DNA from: Wolbachia endosymbiont of Encarsia formosa
GTDB taxonomy: Bacteria; Pseudomonadota; Alphaproteobacteria; Rickettsiales; Anaplasmataceae
DNA: 64,000 nt
Assembly: GCF_039540065.1 (NCBI RefSeq)
Contig: NZ_CP154278.1
Span: forward strand, 682,001-746,000
Reading direction: 5' to 3'
In this document: in pieces, positions 29,901 to 38,434 of the stretch
How the letters are laid out: every line of letters starts with the position of its first letter
Position numbering within the stretch: the stretch's first letter is position 1
Position numbers and translations under genes: made by a program
Notes under the pieces: generated by a model
Database searches by the model: none
Told to the model about the DNA's origin: nothing
Seen by the model: only the letters and a program-made list of their open reading frames with translations

Positions 29901-30045
29901 ACAACCATTTGGCGGTAGAGGACTGTCAGGTACCGGACCAAAAGCTGGTGGTCCTAATTATCTGCAACGTTTTTCTATAGAAAAGGTTGTAAGTGTCAAC
30001 ACTACAGCATGTGGCGGTAACATTACACTTGCGTGTTTGGATTGA
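26905..30045 (+). CDS. putA: bifunctional proline dehydrogenase / pyrroline-5-carboxylate dehydrogenase
   Basis: A 1046-residue enzyme that oxidises proline to glutamate, feeding electrons to quinone and carbon to the TCA cycle. The flavin-dependent proline dehydrogenase barrel covers about 130-490 (SIKLSALHPRYEF, RLVKGAYWDSEIK, GTHNAYTF). The aldehyde dehydrogenase part covers about 550-1030, with ISPWNFQLAIF, FTGSTQTAQII, the GETGG-like ETGGLNAM and catalytic Cys 834 in SGGQRCSALRV. There is no N-terminal ribbon-helix-helix repressor domain, so it should not autoregulate as E. coli PutA does. Proline use fits the two AGCS amino-acid symporters in this window. Confidence 0.96.
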   Translation: MISSIQEPNELRKRLQGFYRTDEKSCVRYLVEKVELSVDSKNRIYNIAKQVIEKIKHNKLSIVDSFMQQYSLSNDEGIALMCLAESLLRIPDDYTIDELIKDKITNQEWNKHLGRSSSLFVNASTWSLMIGSSILRDNEGDSKFYYAISKLLKNLGEPIIRKAVKQAMSMLGNHFVVGETIEEALRYAKLDDNSKFLYSFDMLGEAAHTAEDAEECFDSYMHSIKAIGATTEVNDCFKSHGISIKLSALHPRYEFGQFDRIAGEIFTRVLELCREAKKYNISLCIDAEESERLEMSLVLFEQLRLDESLSQWGGLGLAVQAYQKRALSVLDFVEDVAIRSKHKIMVRLVKGAYWDSEIKCAQELGLSGYSIFTRKSYTDVCYLACAQKLLSKVNHFYPCFGTHNAYTFATIIELADKDHPGFEFQRLHGMGEDLYDYAMSELATSIRCRIYAPVGKRSDLLPYIVKRLLENGANSSFVNQINDPNVKIEELVSDPLEKAKSLEYEPHQNIPLPQDIFGKERKNSLGMDISDSITVSQFANDIKKFSEKKWQVGPIIDGKALLDSAEFIEVVNPAHLENVIGEVSSTTSAQALNALEIAHSAFTKWQNISSEERAKCLEKAADLLEERMKELVYILILEAGKILSDAIAEVREAIDFLRYYAMIAKNELNDWKKLPGPTGEDNFIFFEGRGVFLCISPWNFQLAIFIGQVSAALVAGNAVLAKPAEQTPIIAYEAVKILHEAGIPKNVLHLVPGDGRYLGKILVPDNRISGVAFTGSTQTAQIINRMLASRDGPIVPLIAETGGLNAMIVDSSALLEQVTKDVLISAFRSGGQRCSALRVLFIQEDIAEKQIKMICNAAQELKIGDPIQLSTDIGPIIDKASIDMLTKHTEKISRDEDSNLLSKVPMDTNSYDGYFFPPYIYEIQKISQLKQEVFGPILHIIRFNKSKLNEVISDINNTGYGLTFSLQSRVQSQIDLISKKISVGNVYINRNQIGAAVGTQPFGGRGLSGTGPKAGGPNYLQRFSIEKVVSVNTTACGGNITLACLD

Positions 30046-30154
30046 TTTGCAATTTCTAAATTGGAAGTCCGTGCAGTTGTGTATGCAGTACTAAAACCTA
30101 AAACTCATACACTGAAAGGATAGTTGTGATTCTAAGGAGGATTAAAAGAAAGTC

Positions 30155-30853
30155 TTGTCTTTAATAAAAGAAAAAGGTTGCTATAATTCTGATAAAAGCA
30201 CTATAAACAAAATGAATGTAAAAAATATCTTATTAGCGTTTTTAGTACAATTTATATTCGATTTGTCATTATTTGCGGCTGATCCTATTTTGCTTAATTG
30301 TATTGAAACTCCAGGGATTTATGATCTTGAAACAAGGCCAAAAAGCTTTAACTCTTCAAATAATTTAAGAAGAAAACCTGGATCTCCAAATAATGCAGCA
30401 GGAGAATTAATAAATGTAGTGGGTAGAGTTACTGATGTAAATTGCTTACCGATACAAAATGCTGTGGTTTCTATATGGCACGCAGACTCACTTGGCATGA
30501 GCTATTATGATGAAAATGTGGAGCTTGATCCAAATTTTGCTGGATCAGGAAGATTTGTAGTAAATAACCTTGGCTATTATAATTTTATTACAATAGTACC
30601 AGGTAAAATTGGTGATAGGGCTCCACACATCAACTTTTTGGTCCAACATCCAGATTTTCCAGAATTCACAACACAAATGTTTTTTGCTGATCATAATTGC
30701 GATAACTGTGATGATCTTCTTCTTGGTAATTTTATTGAGAGTGGACTTGCAAGCCTTCTGATAGCACCATTTACTTATAACACTCAGGCTATGAAGACCT
30801 ACACATTTAATATAACCCTAGGTGGGCATAACAAATTTTCTGATAAAAGATAA
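30155..30853 (+). CDS. secreted intradiol-dioxygenase-like protein with altered metal ligands
   Basis: A 232-residue protein with the fold signature of protocatechuate 3,4-dioxygenase beta chains: GRVTDVNCLPIQNAVVSIWHA, ELDPNFAGSGR, GYYNFITIVPG and RAPHINFLVQHPDF. A signal peptide (NILLAFLVQFIFDLSLFAAD) points to export. Known members bind iron through two Tyr and two His. Here the second His of the HxH pair is Asn 160, and the Tyr that follows the PG turn appears to be Ile 152, so the classical site is incomplete. I chose TTG at 30155 because AAGGAGG sits 14 nt upstream; ATG at 30212 is an alternative with no ribosome site. Ring cleavage should not be assumed. Confidence 0.75.
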   Translation: MSLIKEKGCYNSDKSTINKMNVKNILLAFLVQFIFDLSLFAADPILLNCIETPGIYDLETRPKSFNSSNNLRRKPGSPNNAAGELINVVGRVTDVNCLPIQNAVVSIWHADSLGMSYYDENVELDPNFAGSGRFVVNNLGYYNFITIVPGKIGDRAPHINFLVQHPDFPEFTTQMFFADHNCDNCDDLLLGNFIESGLASLLIAPFTYNTQAMKTYTFNITLGGHNKFSDKR

Positions 30854-30907
30854 AGCCCTTGCATATCATGGTAGTTCATAGTAGTCTTAAGCGCTATTGT
30901 ACTTAAA

Positions 30908-30985
30908 ATGTATATGAAAAATATCTTACTAATGTTTTTACTATGCTTTATGTGCAGCTTACAATTATTTGCAACGGAGATGTAA
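30908..30985 (+). pseudogene. orphan signal-peptide minigene, remnant of a duplicated secreted gene
   Basis: A 25-codon frame whose product (MYMKNILLMFLLCFMCSLQL...) closely resembles the signal peptide of the preceding dioxygenase-like protein (MNVKNILLAFLVQFIFDLSL...). It stops right after the signal, and nothing of the mature domain follows. It ends four bases before the pepA start, and the GGAG within its last codons serves as the pepA ribosome site. It is best read as the stub of a tandem duplicate, now a short leader to pepA. Confidence 0.6.
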
Positions 30986-30988
30986 ACG

Positions 30989-32446
30989 ATGAAGATAACA
31001 ATTTCTAAAGCTTTACCCGATTTTGAGACGCTAGTGGTAGGTTTGTTTGAGGGTGATAAGCTCATAACTAATGTTCTACAAGATAAGCAAGCTATAGATA
31101 ACATCAAGAAATTTAGTGATTTTAATGGAGGTTTCGGTGAATTTTTCTCCGTTACTTCATCAGAGGGAAAAAATATTATAGTTGCTGGTCTTGGAATGAG
31201 AGATGAATGGGATGAAAGCAAAGGATTAAATATTGGTGGTAAAATATATTGTGAGCTAAGCAGATTAAGAATCAAGCGAGCGGCAATCTCAATCGAAGGC
31301 AATGCAGCAAATGTTGCATACGGTGCATTTTTGCGCAGTTTTAAATTTGATAAGTATAAAACCAAAAAGGATGAAAAAGTTACAGAATTAGAGGAGATTA
31401 CAGTGCTAACGAAAGATGAGCAATTCAGTAGTGCTGAAAAATCATTTGAGCGTTTAAGACAAGAAGGTGAAGGCATATTTCTTGCACGTACTCTTACCAT
31501 TGAACCACCTAATGTTTTATATCCAGAATCCTATGCTGATTATATAAAAACCGAGCTTACTAAGCTTGGACTTGAAATCGAAGTGCTTGGTAAGAAGCAG
31601 ATGGAAGAGAAAAAAATGGGAGCATTGCTTGGGGTAGCACAGGGAAGTAGTAAAGAGCCAAAATTAGTAGTGATCAAATGGAATGGAGCTTCCAAGGAAC
31701 AAAAGCCTGTAGCTTTTGTGGGTAAAGGCATAACGTTTGATACTGGTGGAGTGTCACTCAAGCCTTCGCGTGGCATGGAGTCAATGAAATATGACATGGC
31801 GGGTTCTGCTACTGTGGTTGGGGTGATGCGTACTCTAGCTGGACGAAAAGCAAAGGTAAATGCAGTTGGTGTAGTTGCACTTGCAGAAAATGCAGTGGAC
31901 GGTAATGCTCAAAGACCAAGTGATGTAGTAACTTCGATGTCTGGACAGACGATAGAAGTGTTGAACACTGATGCAGAAGGAAGGCTCATACTTGCAGATG
32001 CTTTATGGTATACACAAGATAGATTTGCACCGAAATTTATGATTGACCTTGCAACTTTAACTGGTGCTATAGTGGTTGCACTGGGAAATAATGAATATGC
32101 TGGTCTTTTTTCAAATAACGATGAATTAGCGAATCATCTGATTGATGCAGGAAATGAAGTAAATGAGAAATTATGGCGATTTCCTATGAATGAAACTTAT
32201 AACAAAATTATTGATTCGCCGATTGCTGATGTGAAAAATATAGCTCCTGCAGGTTCTGGTGGAGATAGTATAATGGCTGCACAGTTTCTACAGCGTTTTG
32301 TAAACTACACTTGTTGGGCACATTTAGACATTGCAGGCACTGCTTGGCACGAAAAAGGCACTGATATTTCTCCAAGAGGGGCAGTAGGTTTCGGTGTAAG
32401 GTTGCTAAATAAGTTGGTTGAGAAGTACTATGAGATTAATAATTAA
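30989..32446 (+). CDS. pepA: leucyl aminopeptidase (M17)
   Basis: A 485-residue cytosolic dizinc aminopeptidase. The C-terminal catalytic domain shows GKGITFDTGGVSLKPS, MKYDMAGSATVVG and the signature NTDAEGRLILAD, which carry the metal ligands and the catalytic Lys and Arg. It supplies free amino acids from peptides, which suits an organism that lives on host amino acids. The ribosome site GGAG lies inside the short upstream minigene, so coupling is possible. Confidence 0.95.
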   Translation: MKITISKALPDFETLVVGLFEGDKLITNVLQDKQAIDNIKKFSDFNGGFGEFFSVTSSEGKNIIVAGLGMRDEWDESKGLNIGGKIYCELSRLRIKRAAISIEGNAANVAYGAFLRSFKFDKYKTKKDEKVTELEEITVLTKDEQFSSAEKSFERLRQEGEGIFLARTLTIEPPNVLYPESYADYIKTELTKLGLEIEVLGKKQMEEKKMGALLGVAQGSSKEPKLVVIKWNGASKEQKPVAFVGKGITFDTGGVSLKPSRGMESMKYDMAGSATVVGVMRTLAGRKAKVNAVGVVALAENAVDGNAQRPSDVVTSMSGQTIEVLNTDAEGRLILADALWYTQDRFAPKFMIDLATLTGAIVVALGNNEYAGLFSNNDELANHLIDAGNEVNEKLWRFPMNETYNKIIDSPIADVKNIAPAGSGGDSIMAAQFLQRFVNYTCWAHLDIAGTAWHEKGTDISPRGAVGFGVRLLNKLVEKYYEINN

Positions 32447-32649
32447 GGATCTTTATATTGAGTTTATAGCTTAATTTACGGCTACATGAATGTCTATTTA
32501 TAAGACGTAGAAAATGATATCATCAAAGTAACTTACATTTTCTTTTTTGGGGATTCTAAAGTTACACACTTGAGCAGCATCAAGAGAAAGTATTTTGTTC
32601 AAATGATGATTGTAATGATGGACTATTAAAACTTTAAAGCTATTTGGTA

Positions 32650-32677
32650 TTGACGGTATATACTTAAGTGTTAGAAT
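32650..32677 (+). promoter_or_regulatory. promoter of the small gene-nuoG-nuoH-hemB unit
   Basis: TTGACG at 32650-32655, a 16-nt spacer and TAGAAT at 32672-32677, 26 nt before the first ATG. It is the only good promoter in the 257-base gap after pepA. Confidence 0.4.
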
Positions 32678-32703
32678 AAAATAGGAAGTTTTTAGGAGTT
32701 TAT

Positions 32704-32916
32704 ATGGCAGCAGGCGGAAAAGCGAAAACAGCTAGTAAAAATAACCCTACTCAGCGTAAGAAAGCAGAACAAAAAATGTATAAGGATAAACCGGTAAAGC
32801 CGGTTAGATATATAGACCGTGATTCACGTATGAACTATATGTCTGCTCAATACGATAACGGCAATCTAGTTGAAGATGAGGTAAGCGGAAATCCTATAAA
32901 GTGGGAAGCTGTATAG
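32704..32916 (+). CDS. small basic conserved protein upstream of nuoG
   Basis: A 70-residue, lysine-rich protein with no membrane segment or known motif (YIDRDSRMNYMSAQYDNGN in the middle). AGGAG before the ATG and the tight link to nuoG, which begins within a few bases of its stop, support it as a real gene. The function is unknown. A role tied to complex I is only suggested by position. Confidence 0.6.
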   Translation: MAAGGKAKTASKNNPTQRKKAEQKMYKDKPVKPVRYIDRDSRMNYMSAQYDNGNLVEDEVSGNPIKWEAV

Positions 32917-32921
32917 TAGTT

Positions 32922-34970
32922 GTGGTTAAAGTTACTATTAATTCTAAGGAATGTGAAGTAGAGCATGGGCTCACTATAATTCAAGCTTGTGAAGTTGTGG
33001 GCGTTGAAGTTCCGAGGTTTTGTTATCATGAGCGTTTAGCAATTGCTGGTAACTGCAGAATGTGTTTGGTTGAAGTTGAGGGTGGACCTCCAAAACCAGT
33101 AGCTTCTTGTGCAATGCCAGTTGCAGAGGATATGGTTATTCACACGAATACTCCCAAGGTAAAAAAGGCGCGTGAAGGTGTGCTTGAGTTTTTGCTAATA
33201 AATCACCCGCTTGATTGCCCAATTTGTGATCAAGGTGGTGAATGCGATTTGCAAGATATCACGATGGCTTATGGTAAAGGAATCAGCAGACTTGATGAAT
33301 ATAAGAGGGCTGTGCCAAAAAAACATTTTGGTCCGCTGATTGAAACTGCGATGAACAGGTGTATTCATTGCACTCGGTGTGTTAGATTTTTGTCTGATGT
33401 TGCAGGTACAAATGAACTTGGAGGAATTGGAAGGGGAGAAAATATAGAGATTAGTACTTACATAAAAAGGCATATTAGCTCTGAATTATCTGGGAATATT
33501 ATAGATCTTTGCCCGGTGGGAGCTTTAACTTCAAAGCCCTATTCTTTTACAGCACGTCCATGGGAGCTATTACATTGTGAAACTATAGATGTGCTAGATG
33601 CTGTGGGAAGTAGCATTAGAGTTGATTATCGTGGCCTGGAAGTTATGCGAATATTACCAAGGCTGAGCGAAGAGGTAAATGAAGAATGGATATCAGATAA
33701 AACCCGTTTTGCCTATGATGGACTAAAAGTTCAGCGTCTTGATCGACCTTATGTAAAAAAAGATGGTAAATTAGCCCCAGTTGATTGGAATGAAGCATTA
33801 ACTGTTGCTGCAAAGAAACTAAAGAGTACGAAATCAAACAAAATAGCTGCAATTGCAGGTGATTTAGCAGATTGTGAGTCTATGCTTCTACTCAAAGAAG
33901 TGATGCAGAAGCTTGGTTCGGGGAATATAGACTGCAGGCAAGATGGAGCAAAGCTTATACCAAATAATCGTGGGTCATATGTATTCAACACCACTATTGA
34001 GGGTATAGAAAATGCAGATTTATGTCTGCTTATAAATACAAATCCAAGAATAGAAGCACCAATAATTAACGCAAGATTGAGAAAGAGATATTTACAAGGT
34101 AATTTCACTATTGCAAATATTGGTCCTAATCTTGAATATCTATATAATGTTGAAAGATTAGGTGATGGTCCAAACGTTCTAAAAGAAATAGAAGAGGGAA
34201 ATCATAAATTCTGTGAGTTACTGAGTGCGGCTCAGAACCCTATGCTAATTATCGGTCAAGATGCATTAATAAGAGATGATTCTGAATCAGTTTTAGCTCT
34301 AGCTGGCAAAATTGCAGAAAAATTTAACATGATCAGAGATGACTGGAATGGCTTTAACGTACTGCATAAGGCTGCAGCAAGGGTTGGTGGACTCGATATT
34401 GGATTTGTTCCTAGCAAAGGTGGAAAAGACATTAATCAGATGCTAAAACAGGCAGAAAGTGGTGAGATAGAAGTAGTTTATCTTCTTGGCGCAGATGAAA
34501 TTGATATATCAAAGTTAGAAAGTACATTTGTAATTTATCAAGGCCATCATGGTGATAGTGGAGCACACATAGCAGATGTTATTCTACCTGGAGCTGCTTA
34601 CACAGAGAAATATGCAACTTATGTAAATACTGAAGGGCGAGTACAGAGAACGAATTTAGCTGTTTTTCCTCCTGGTGAAGCAAAGGAAGATTGGTTGATT
34701 ATAAAAAATTTATCCCAATATTTGTGTCTTTCCTTGCTATATGATAGTTTATTTGACGTGAGAAAAAAATTAGACACTGTTGGCCTACAGTTTAAAGATG
34801 CTGACCAAGTAGTAAAAAATAAATGGGTGTCGATTGCCTATGATGAGATCAAATTAAGTAATATCCCTTTCACTCTAAAAAAGTGTAATTTTTATATGAC
34901 AGACTCAATAAGTCGCGCTTCAAAAATAATGGCAGATTGTACTAAAGCTTTCCATGGACACGCTGATTAA
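32922..34970 (+). CDS. nuoG: NADH-quinone oxidoreductase subunit G
   Basis: A 682-residue iron-sulfur subunit of complex I. The N-terminal ferredoxin-like domain holds the 2Fe-2S ligands ([18 protein letters not shown]), followed by the HxxxCxxCxxxxxC cluster ([18 protein letters not shown]) and a further 4Fe-4S site ([10 protein letters not shown]). The rest is the molybdopterin-oxidoreductase-like domain, which lacks a cofactor in this family. I chose GTG at 32922, which gives the normal start VKVTINSKE; an in-frame GTG at 32901 would overlap the previous gene. Its end overlaps nuoH by 17 bases. Confidence 0.95.
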   Translation: MVKVTINSKECEVEHGLTIIQACEVVGVEVPRFCYHERLAIAGNCRMCLVEVEGGPPKPVASCAMPVAEDMVIHTNTPKVKKAREGVLEFLLINHPLDCPICDQGGECDLQDITMAYGKGISRLDEYKRAVPKKHFGPLIETAMNRCIHCTRCVRFLSDVAGTNELGGIGRGENIEISTYIKRHISSELSGNIIDLCPVGALTSKPYSFTARPWELLHCETIDVLDAVGSSIRVDYRGLEVMRILPRLSEEVNEEWISDKTRFAYDGLKVQRLDRPYVKKDGKLAPVDWNEALTVAAKKLKSTKSNKIAAIAGDLADCESMLLLKEVMQKLGSGNIDCRQDGAKLIPNNRGSYVFNTTIEGIENADLCLLINTNPRIEAPIINARLRKRYLQGNFTIANIGPNLEYLYNVERLGDGPNVLKEIEEGNHKFCELLSAAQNPMLIIGQDALIRDDSESVLALAGKIAEKFNMIRDDWNGFNVLHKAAARVGGLDIGFVPSKGGKDINQMLKQAESGEIEVVYLLGADEIDISKLESTFVIYQGHHGDSGAHIADVILPGAAYTEKYATYVNTEGRVQRTNLAVFPPGEAKEDWLIIKNLSQYLCLSLLYDSLFDVRKKLDTVGLQFKDADQVVKNKWVSIAYDEIKLSNIPFTLKKCNFYMTDSISRASKIMADCTKAFHGHAD

Positions 34971-35979
34971 TATCTTATTTGTTTTAGTACCGCTACTGCT
35001 TTCAGTTGCATATTTAGTATATTTTGAGCGCAAAGTTATTGGTGCAATTCAACTTAGACATGGTCCAAGTGTAGTAGGGCCATTTGGTTTATTGCAGCCG
35101 TTTGCAGATGCTATTAAATTGATAATTAAAGAGCCGATAATACCATTTAGAGCAAACACCATACTGTTTATTATGGCTCCAATGCTCACCTTTATTTTAG
35201 CATTAATTTCCTGGGCAGTTATACCATTTGGAGCTGAAATAATTACAGAAAATGGACAGCAGGTAATAATCCCTAAGGTAATAGCAAATATTAATGTTGG
35301 AGTGCTTTATGTGCTAGCTATATCCTCTTTGGGAATATATGGCATTATTATTGCAGGCTGGTCTAGTAATTCTAATTATGCATTTCTTGGCGCTATAAGG
35401 TCAGCTGCTCAAATGATTTCATATGAAGTTTCAATAGGTCTAATAGTTGCTACAGTTGTTATTACAACTGGCACATTAAATCTCGGAGAGATGGTGGTAG
35501 CGAAACATAATATGCCATTTTGGATTGATTTGCTACTAATGCCTATGGGAATAATATTTTTTATTTCTTTGCTTGCAGAAACTAACCGTCACCCATTTGA
35601 CTTGCCAGAAGCTGAAGCAGAGCTTGTCTCTGGGTATAATGTTGAGTATTCATCAATGCCTTTTGCTCTCTTTTTCTTGGGAGAATATGCAAATATGATT
35701 TTAGCAAGCGCTATGATGACAATATTCTTTCTAGGAGGGTGGTATCCTCCATTAGAGCTTAGTTTGCTGTATAAAATTCCTAGTTTAATCTGGTTTGTTT
35801 TGAAGATAGTTGTACTTTTGTTTATATTTGTTTGGATTAGAGCTACAATACCTCGTTATCGTTATGATCAATTAATGCGTCTTGGTTGGAAAGTATTTTT
35901 GCCAATATCGGTACTTTGGGTTATACTCATTTCAGGAGTGTTGCTTTTTACTGGGAATTTGCCTGGATCCAATGTTTAA
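34954..35979 (+). CDS. nuoH: NADH-quinone oxidoreductase subunit H
   Basis: A 341-residue membrane subunit of complex I with eight or nine spans, forming part of the quinone chamber. Seen: [55 protein letters not shown] and [21 protein letters not shown]. Length is normal. It overlaps nuoG at its start and hemB at its end by eight bases. nuoI and later subunits are not next to it here, so the nuo cluster is split, as is common in this group. Confidence 0.96.
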   Translation: MDTLINILFVLVPLLLSVAYLVYFERKVIGAIQLRHGPSVVGPFGLLQPFADAIKLIIKEPIIPFRANTILFIMAPMLTFILALISWAVIPFGAEIITENGQQVIIPKVIANINVGVLYVLAISSLGIYGIIIAGWSSNSNYAFLGAIRSAAQMISYEVSIGLIVATVVITTGTLNLGEMVVAKHNMPFWIDLLLMPMGIIFFISLLAETNRHPFDLPEAEAELVSGYNVEYSSMPFALFFLGEYANMILASAMMTIFFLGGWYPPLELSLLYKIPSLIWFVLKIVVLLFIFVWIRATIPRYRYDQLMRLGWKVFLPISVLWVILISGVLLFTGNLPGSNV

Positions 35980-36970
35980 TTTCCCAAATACAAGGTTAAG
36001 GCGTAGGCGCTCAGGCAAGTGGATTCGCACTTTAACAAGTGAAAGCACTTTATCAGTAAATGATTTGATTTTTCCCTTATTTGTTCATGACGGAGAAGAA
36101 ACAATTGAGCCAATTTCTGGCTTACCTGATATCAAATGTTATTCAATAGATGGGCTGGTTTCCATAGCTCAGGAAGCTAAGGATTTGGGAATTAATGCTG
36201 TTGCAATTTTTCCTGTAGTTGATAGTAAACTAAAATCTGAAAACGCTGAGGAAGCGTACAATCCTGACAATTTAATCTGTAAAGCAATTTGTGCTGTAAA
36301 ATCAGATGTACCGGATATTGGCATTATTGCAGACATTGCACTAGACCCATACACTACTCACGGTCATGATGGCATTTTAAAAAGCAGTAGGATAGATGTA
36401 GAAAACGACGAGACTGTGTCAGTATTATGTAAGCAAGCTCTTGTTTTAGCAAAAGCAGGATGCGATATAGTTGCTCCTTCTGATATGATGGATGGCAGGA
36501 TAGGAAAAATAAGAGAAACATTGGATGATAATGACCTTCAGAATGTGTCAATATTGTCCTATGCAGTAAAGTATTGTTCTAGCTTCTATGCGCCATTCAG
36601 GAAGGTTGTCGGTTCGTGTGCGTCATCAAATTTCATTGATAAAAGTGGTTATCAAATGGATTATAGAAATGCACGCGAAGCAATCTGCGAAATCGAAATG
36701 GATATAGATGAAGGCGCAGATTTTATTATGATAAAGCCAGGTATGCCATACTTGGATGTAATAAAAACAGCAAGTGAAAAGTTTAATTTTCCAATTTTTG
36801 CTTACCAAGTAAGCGGTGAATACGCAATGATAAAAGCTGCAGCAAATAATGGCTGGCTGGATTATGACAGAGTGATTTATGAGTCTTTAATTGGTTTTAA
36901 ACGTGCAGGTGCAAGTGCAATATTTACCTATGCTGCACTTGATATTGCAAAAAATTTGGTATCTACTTAG
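35972..36970 (+). CDS. hemB: delta-aminolevulinic acid dehydratase (porphobilinogen synthase)
   Basis: A 332-residue enzyme that condenses two 5-aminolevulinates to porphobilinogen in haem synthesis. It has [47 protein letters not shown], the first Schiff-base Lys in [15 protein letters not shown] and the second in [11 protein letters not shown]. The ATG at 35972 starts within the end of nuoH. A longer frame back to 35882 would lie wholly inside nuoH and is rejected. Haem is needed for the oxidases and SdhCD. Confidence 0.95.
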   Translation: MFNFPNTRLRRRRSGKWIRTLTSESTLSVNDLIFPLFVHDGEETIEPISGLPDIKCYSIDGLVSIAQEAKDLGINAVAIFPVVDSKLKSENAEEAYNPDNLICKAICAVKSDVPDIGIIADIALDPYTTHGHDGILKSSRIDVENDETVSVLCKQALVLAKAGCDIVAPSDMMDGRIGKIRETLDDNDLQNVSILSYAVKYCSSFYAPFRKVVGSCASSNFIDKSGYQMDYRNAREAICEIEMDIDEGADFIMIKPGMPYLDVIKTASEKFNFPIFAYQVSGEYAMIKAAANNGWLDYDRVIYESLIGFKRAGASAIFTYAALDIAKNLVST

Positions 36971-37009
36971 CAGTGTGGAACATCTAAATAGGTAGCTGGC
37001 CGAAATGAC

Positions 37010-37038
37010 TTGACAAACCTTCCCACTTTCCTTATCAT
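37010..37038 (+). promoter_or_regulatory. sigma70-type promoter for candidate RNA copy B
   Basis: Consensus TTGACA at 37010-37015, a 17-nt spacer and TATCAT at 37033-37038. The sequence aligns with the minus-strand promoter at 646-673, and homology between the two loci begins at the -35 box. Confidence 0.5.
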
Positions 37039-37044
37039 ATCAAT

Positions 37045-37277
37045 AAGAGTATTTATCCTTGTTTTTAATCTCTGCAGATTTAACAACAAAAATTCAGTAA
37101 AAAACTCAGGTATATATTGGCAGATTACATAAAATTATAGCGGCTGCATGTCTTTTTTATTTTTTCTACATTCAGCCAAAACACGCTTATTTTAAGTGTT
37201 AGCACATTATTACAATGCCAATTTAAATTATTATAGGGTTAAAACTCGTTACAAGGGGATTTTTTGCCTTTTTTTTA
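37045..37277 (+). ncRNA. candidate noncoding RNA, copy B
   Basis: Homologous to copy A (421-639, minus) from the promoter to a shared T-rich end. Internal folds seen here: GGCTG-CATGT (from 37142) with ACAT-CAGCC (to about 37178), and AACAC/GTGTT-type pairing just after it. ATCCTTGT near the predicted 5' end can pair with ACAAGG near the 3' end, which would close the molecule. It ends in AAGG...CCTT followed by eight Ts (37269-37276). No conserved reading frame. The length, about 233 nt, is in the range of structured bacterial RNAs, but I cannot match it to a known class. Confidence 0.42.
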
Positions 37278-37342
37278 TTTGGTAAATTTTTTAATATTTA
37301 TAGCTAAAGCTTCAGGCCAGCGCTTCTTATTACCTGGTCTGG

Positions 37343-37365
37343 ATTCCAGCGTCATGCGCTGGAAT
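37343..37365. repeat. palindromic repeat (ATTCCAGCG hairpin)
   Basis: ATTCCAGCG, five-base loop, CGCTGGAAT: a perfect nine-base-pair hairpin of the GTCATTCCAG family scattered through this window. Confidence 0.8.
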
Positions 37366-37443
37366 GACATCAACTTTTGAATTTTAGTTATGCAAGAGAT
37401 CTAATGACACAAATGGGCAACTTGGATAACATTCCACTATGTC

Positions 37444-37459
37444 ATTCCAGTACTGGAAT
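37444..37459. repeat. palindromic repeat (ATTCCAGTACTGGAAT)
   Basis: A perfect 16-base palindrome preceded by GTC, of the same family as the neighbouring hairpin. A related half-element (CACTGGGATGAC) occurs about 25 bases further on. Confidence 0.8.
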
Positions 37460-37631
37460 CTAGAAAAAAAGAGCCAATCTATGGGCACTGGGATGACGAT
37501 AGAAGGGGCAACGGTTATTGGTAAACTTAGATCGTTTTTAACTATTTGCCTTTTTTCTATGCAAGAAGTGTATTGATAAGTCCATTACAATTCAGTATTG
37601 TGAAAAATATAAGTCAAGTGTTAGTTAGGAC

Positions 37632-38390
37632 ATGGGGATTTTTTTTCAATTTTTGGGTAAGATGCTAGGCAAGGTTTTTCCTGCCAAAATAGTAAGCTCT
37701 TTTTTAGGAGTAGGATATTTACCGGGTTGGCAGCATTATTGGTCTTCTTTTCTAATATTATTTATTACCGACATTATATTAATGCTTACATACGGAGGTG
37801 ATTTTATACTATATAAAATGCCGAATTCAGGCATAGTTGTAGCTGCTATTTTTACCAAGCTAGCAATAGTTATGTTAGTGCTTCAATTAGTTGCAATATC
37901 CATTTTTCACATTCAAGATCCTTCAGCCAGCAGTGATGAGAATATAGTAGTACAAATAGCATCAGGACAGGTGATGACTGTTGCGCTTTCGATGCCGGCA
38001 ATAATGTCAATTTATTATATTGTAAGTAAATTCTATTTAAGTATATGCAAGGCAATACTTCAATGTCCATTTTGGTTTAATGATCTTATGCATTTGTTCT
38101 TTTTCTTTATAATACCTTATTTATTTTTTAATATTGTAGAAGTAATAAAACCATGGCCGATAAGTACGATACAGCTTAGTTATAACAATGCAATATCAAT
38201 CACATTTGAAGGGATTTTTCATGTGTTTTATGCAGTGATTTTATTGTACTTGACTGCATTTATATTCTGCGATCTGACTATGCATGATGCGATTGTTCTA
38301 AACAAAAGCATATTTGAGTATGTAAAAGAAAGTTCAATAGCCTTGAGTGACTATTTTCATGGCACTATTAAAAAAATAAGTATAGAATAG
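37632..38390 (+). CDS. divergent phosphatidylglycerophosphatase A-like membrane protein
   Basis: A 252-residue membrane protein with about six hydrophobic segments. It resembles PgpA at two places: GVGYLPGW near residue 26 and FNIVEVIKPWPIS near residue 170, where E. coli has ILDMWKPWPIR. PgpA makes phosphatidylglycerol by removing the phosphate of PGP. However, the acidic pair in the IVxDExxG motif appears as ENIVVQIASGQ, and the second acidic pair (MIDDIVAG) appears as ITFEGIFH. If the alignment is right the catalytic acids are gone. It could be a non-catalytic relative or a different membrane protein. Confidence 0.45.
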   Translation: MGIFFQFLGKMLGKVFPAKIVSSFLGVGYLPGWQHYWSSFLILFITDIILMLTYGGDFILYKMPNSGIVVAAIFTKLAIVMLVLQLVAISIFHIQDPSASSDENIVVQIASGQVMTVALSMPAIMSIYYIVSKFYLSICKAILQCPFWFNDLMHLFFFFIIPYLFFNIVEVIKPWPISTIQLSYNNAISITFEGIFHVFYAVILLYLTAFIFCDLTMHDAIVLNKSIFEYVKESSIALSDYFHGTIKKISIE

Positions 38391-38434
38391 TACTTATTTG
38401 CTTATGTATTAAGTTTAAAAGATATACAGTTTGC

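Larger units (their letters stand above)
36971..37631. other. 660-base noncoding region between hemB and the PgpA-like gene
   Basis: Holds the second copy of the candidate RNA with its promoter (37010-37277) and two palindromic repeats (37343-37365 and 37444-37459). No reading frame of note is present. Confidence 0.5.

Noticed and set aside
35882-35971. N-terminal extension of hemB
   Set aside because: It is entirely within nuoH, and the family start matches the ATG at 35972.
37343-37459. CRISPR-like array
   Set aside because: The repeats are two isolated palindromes of different length with no regular spacers, and no cas gene is present in the window.
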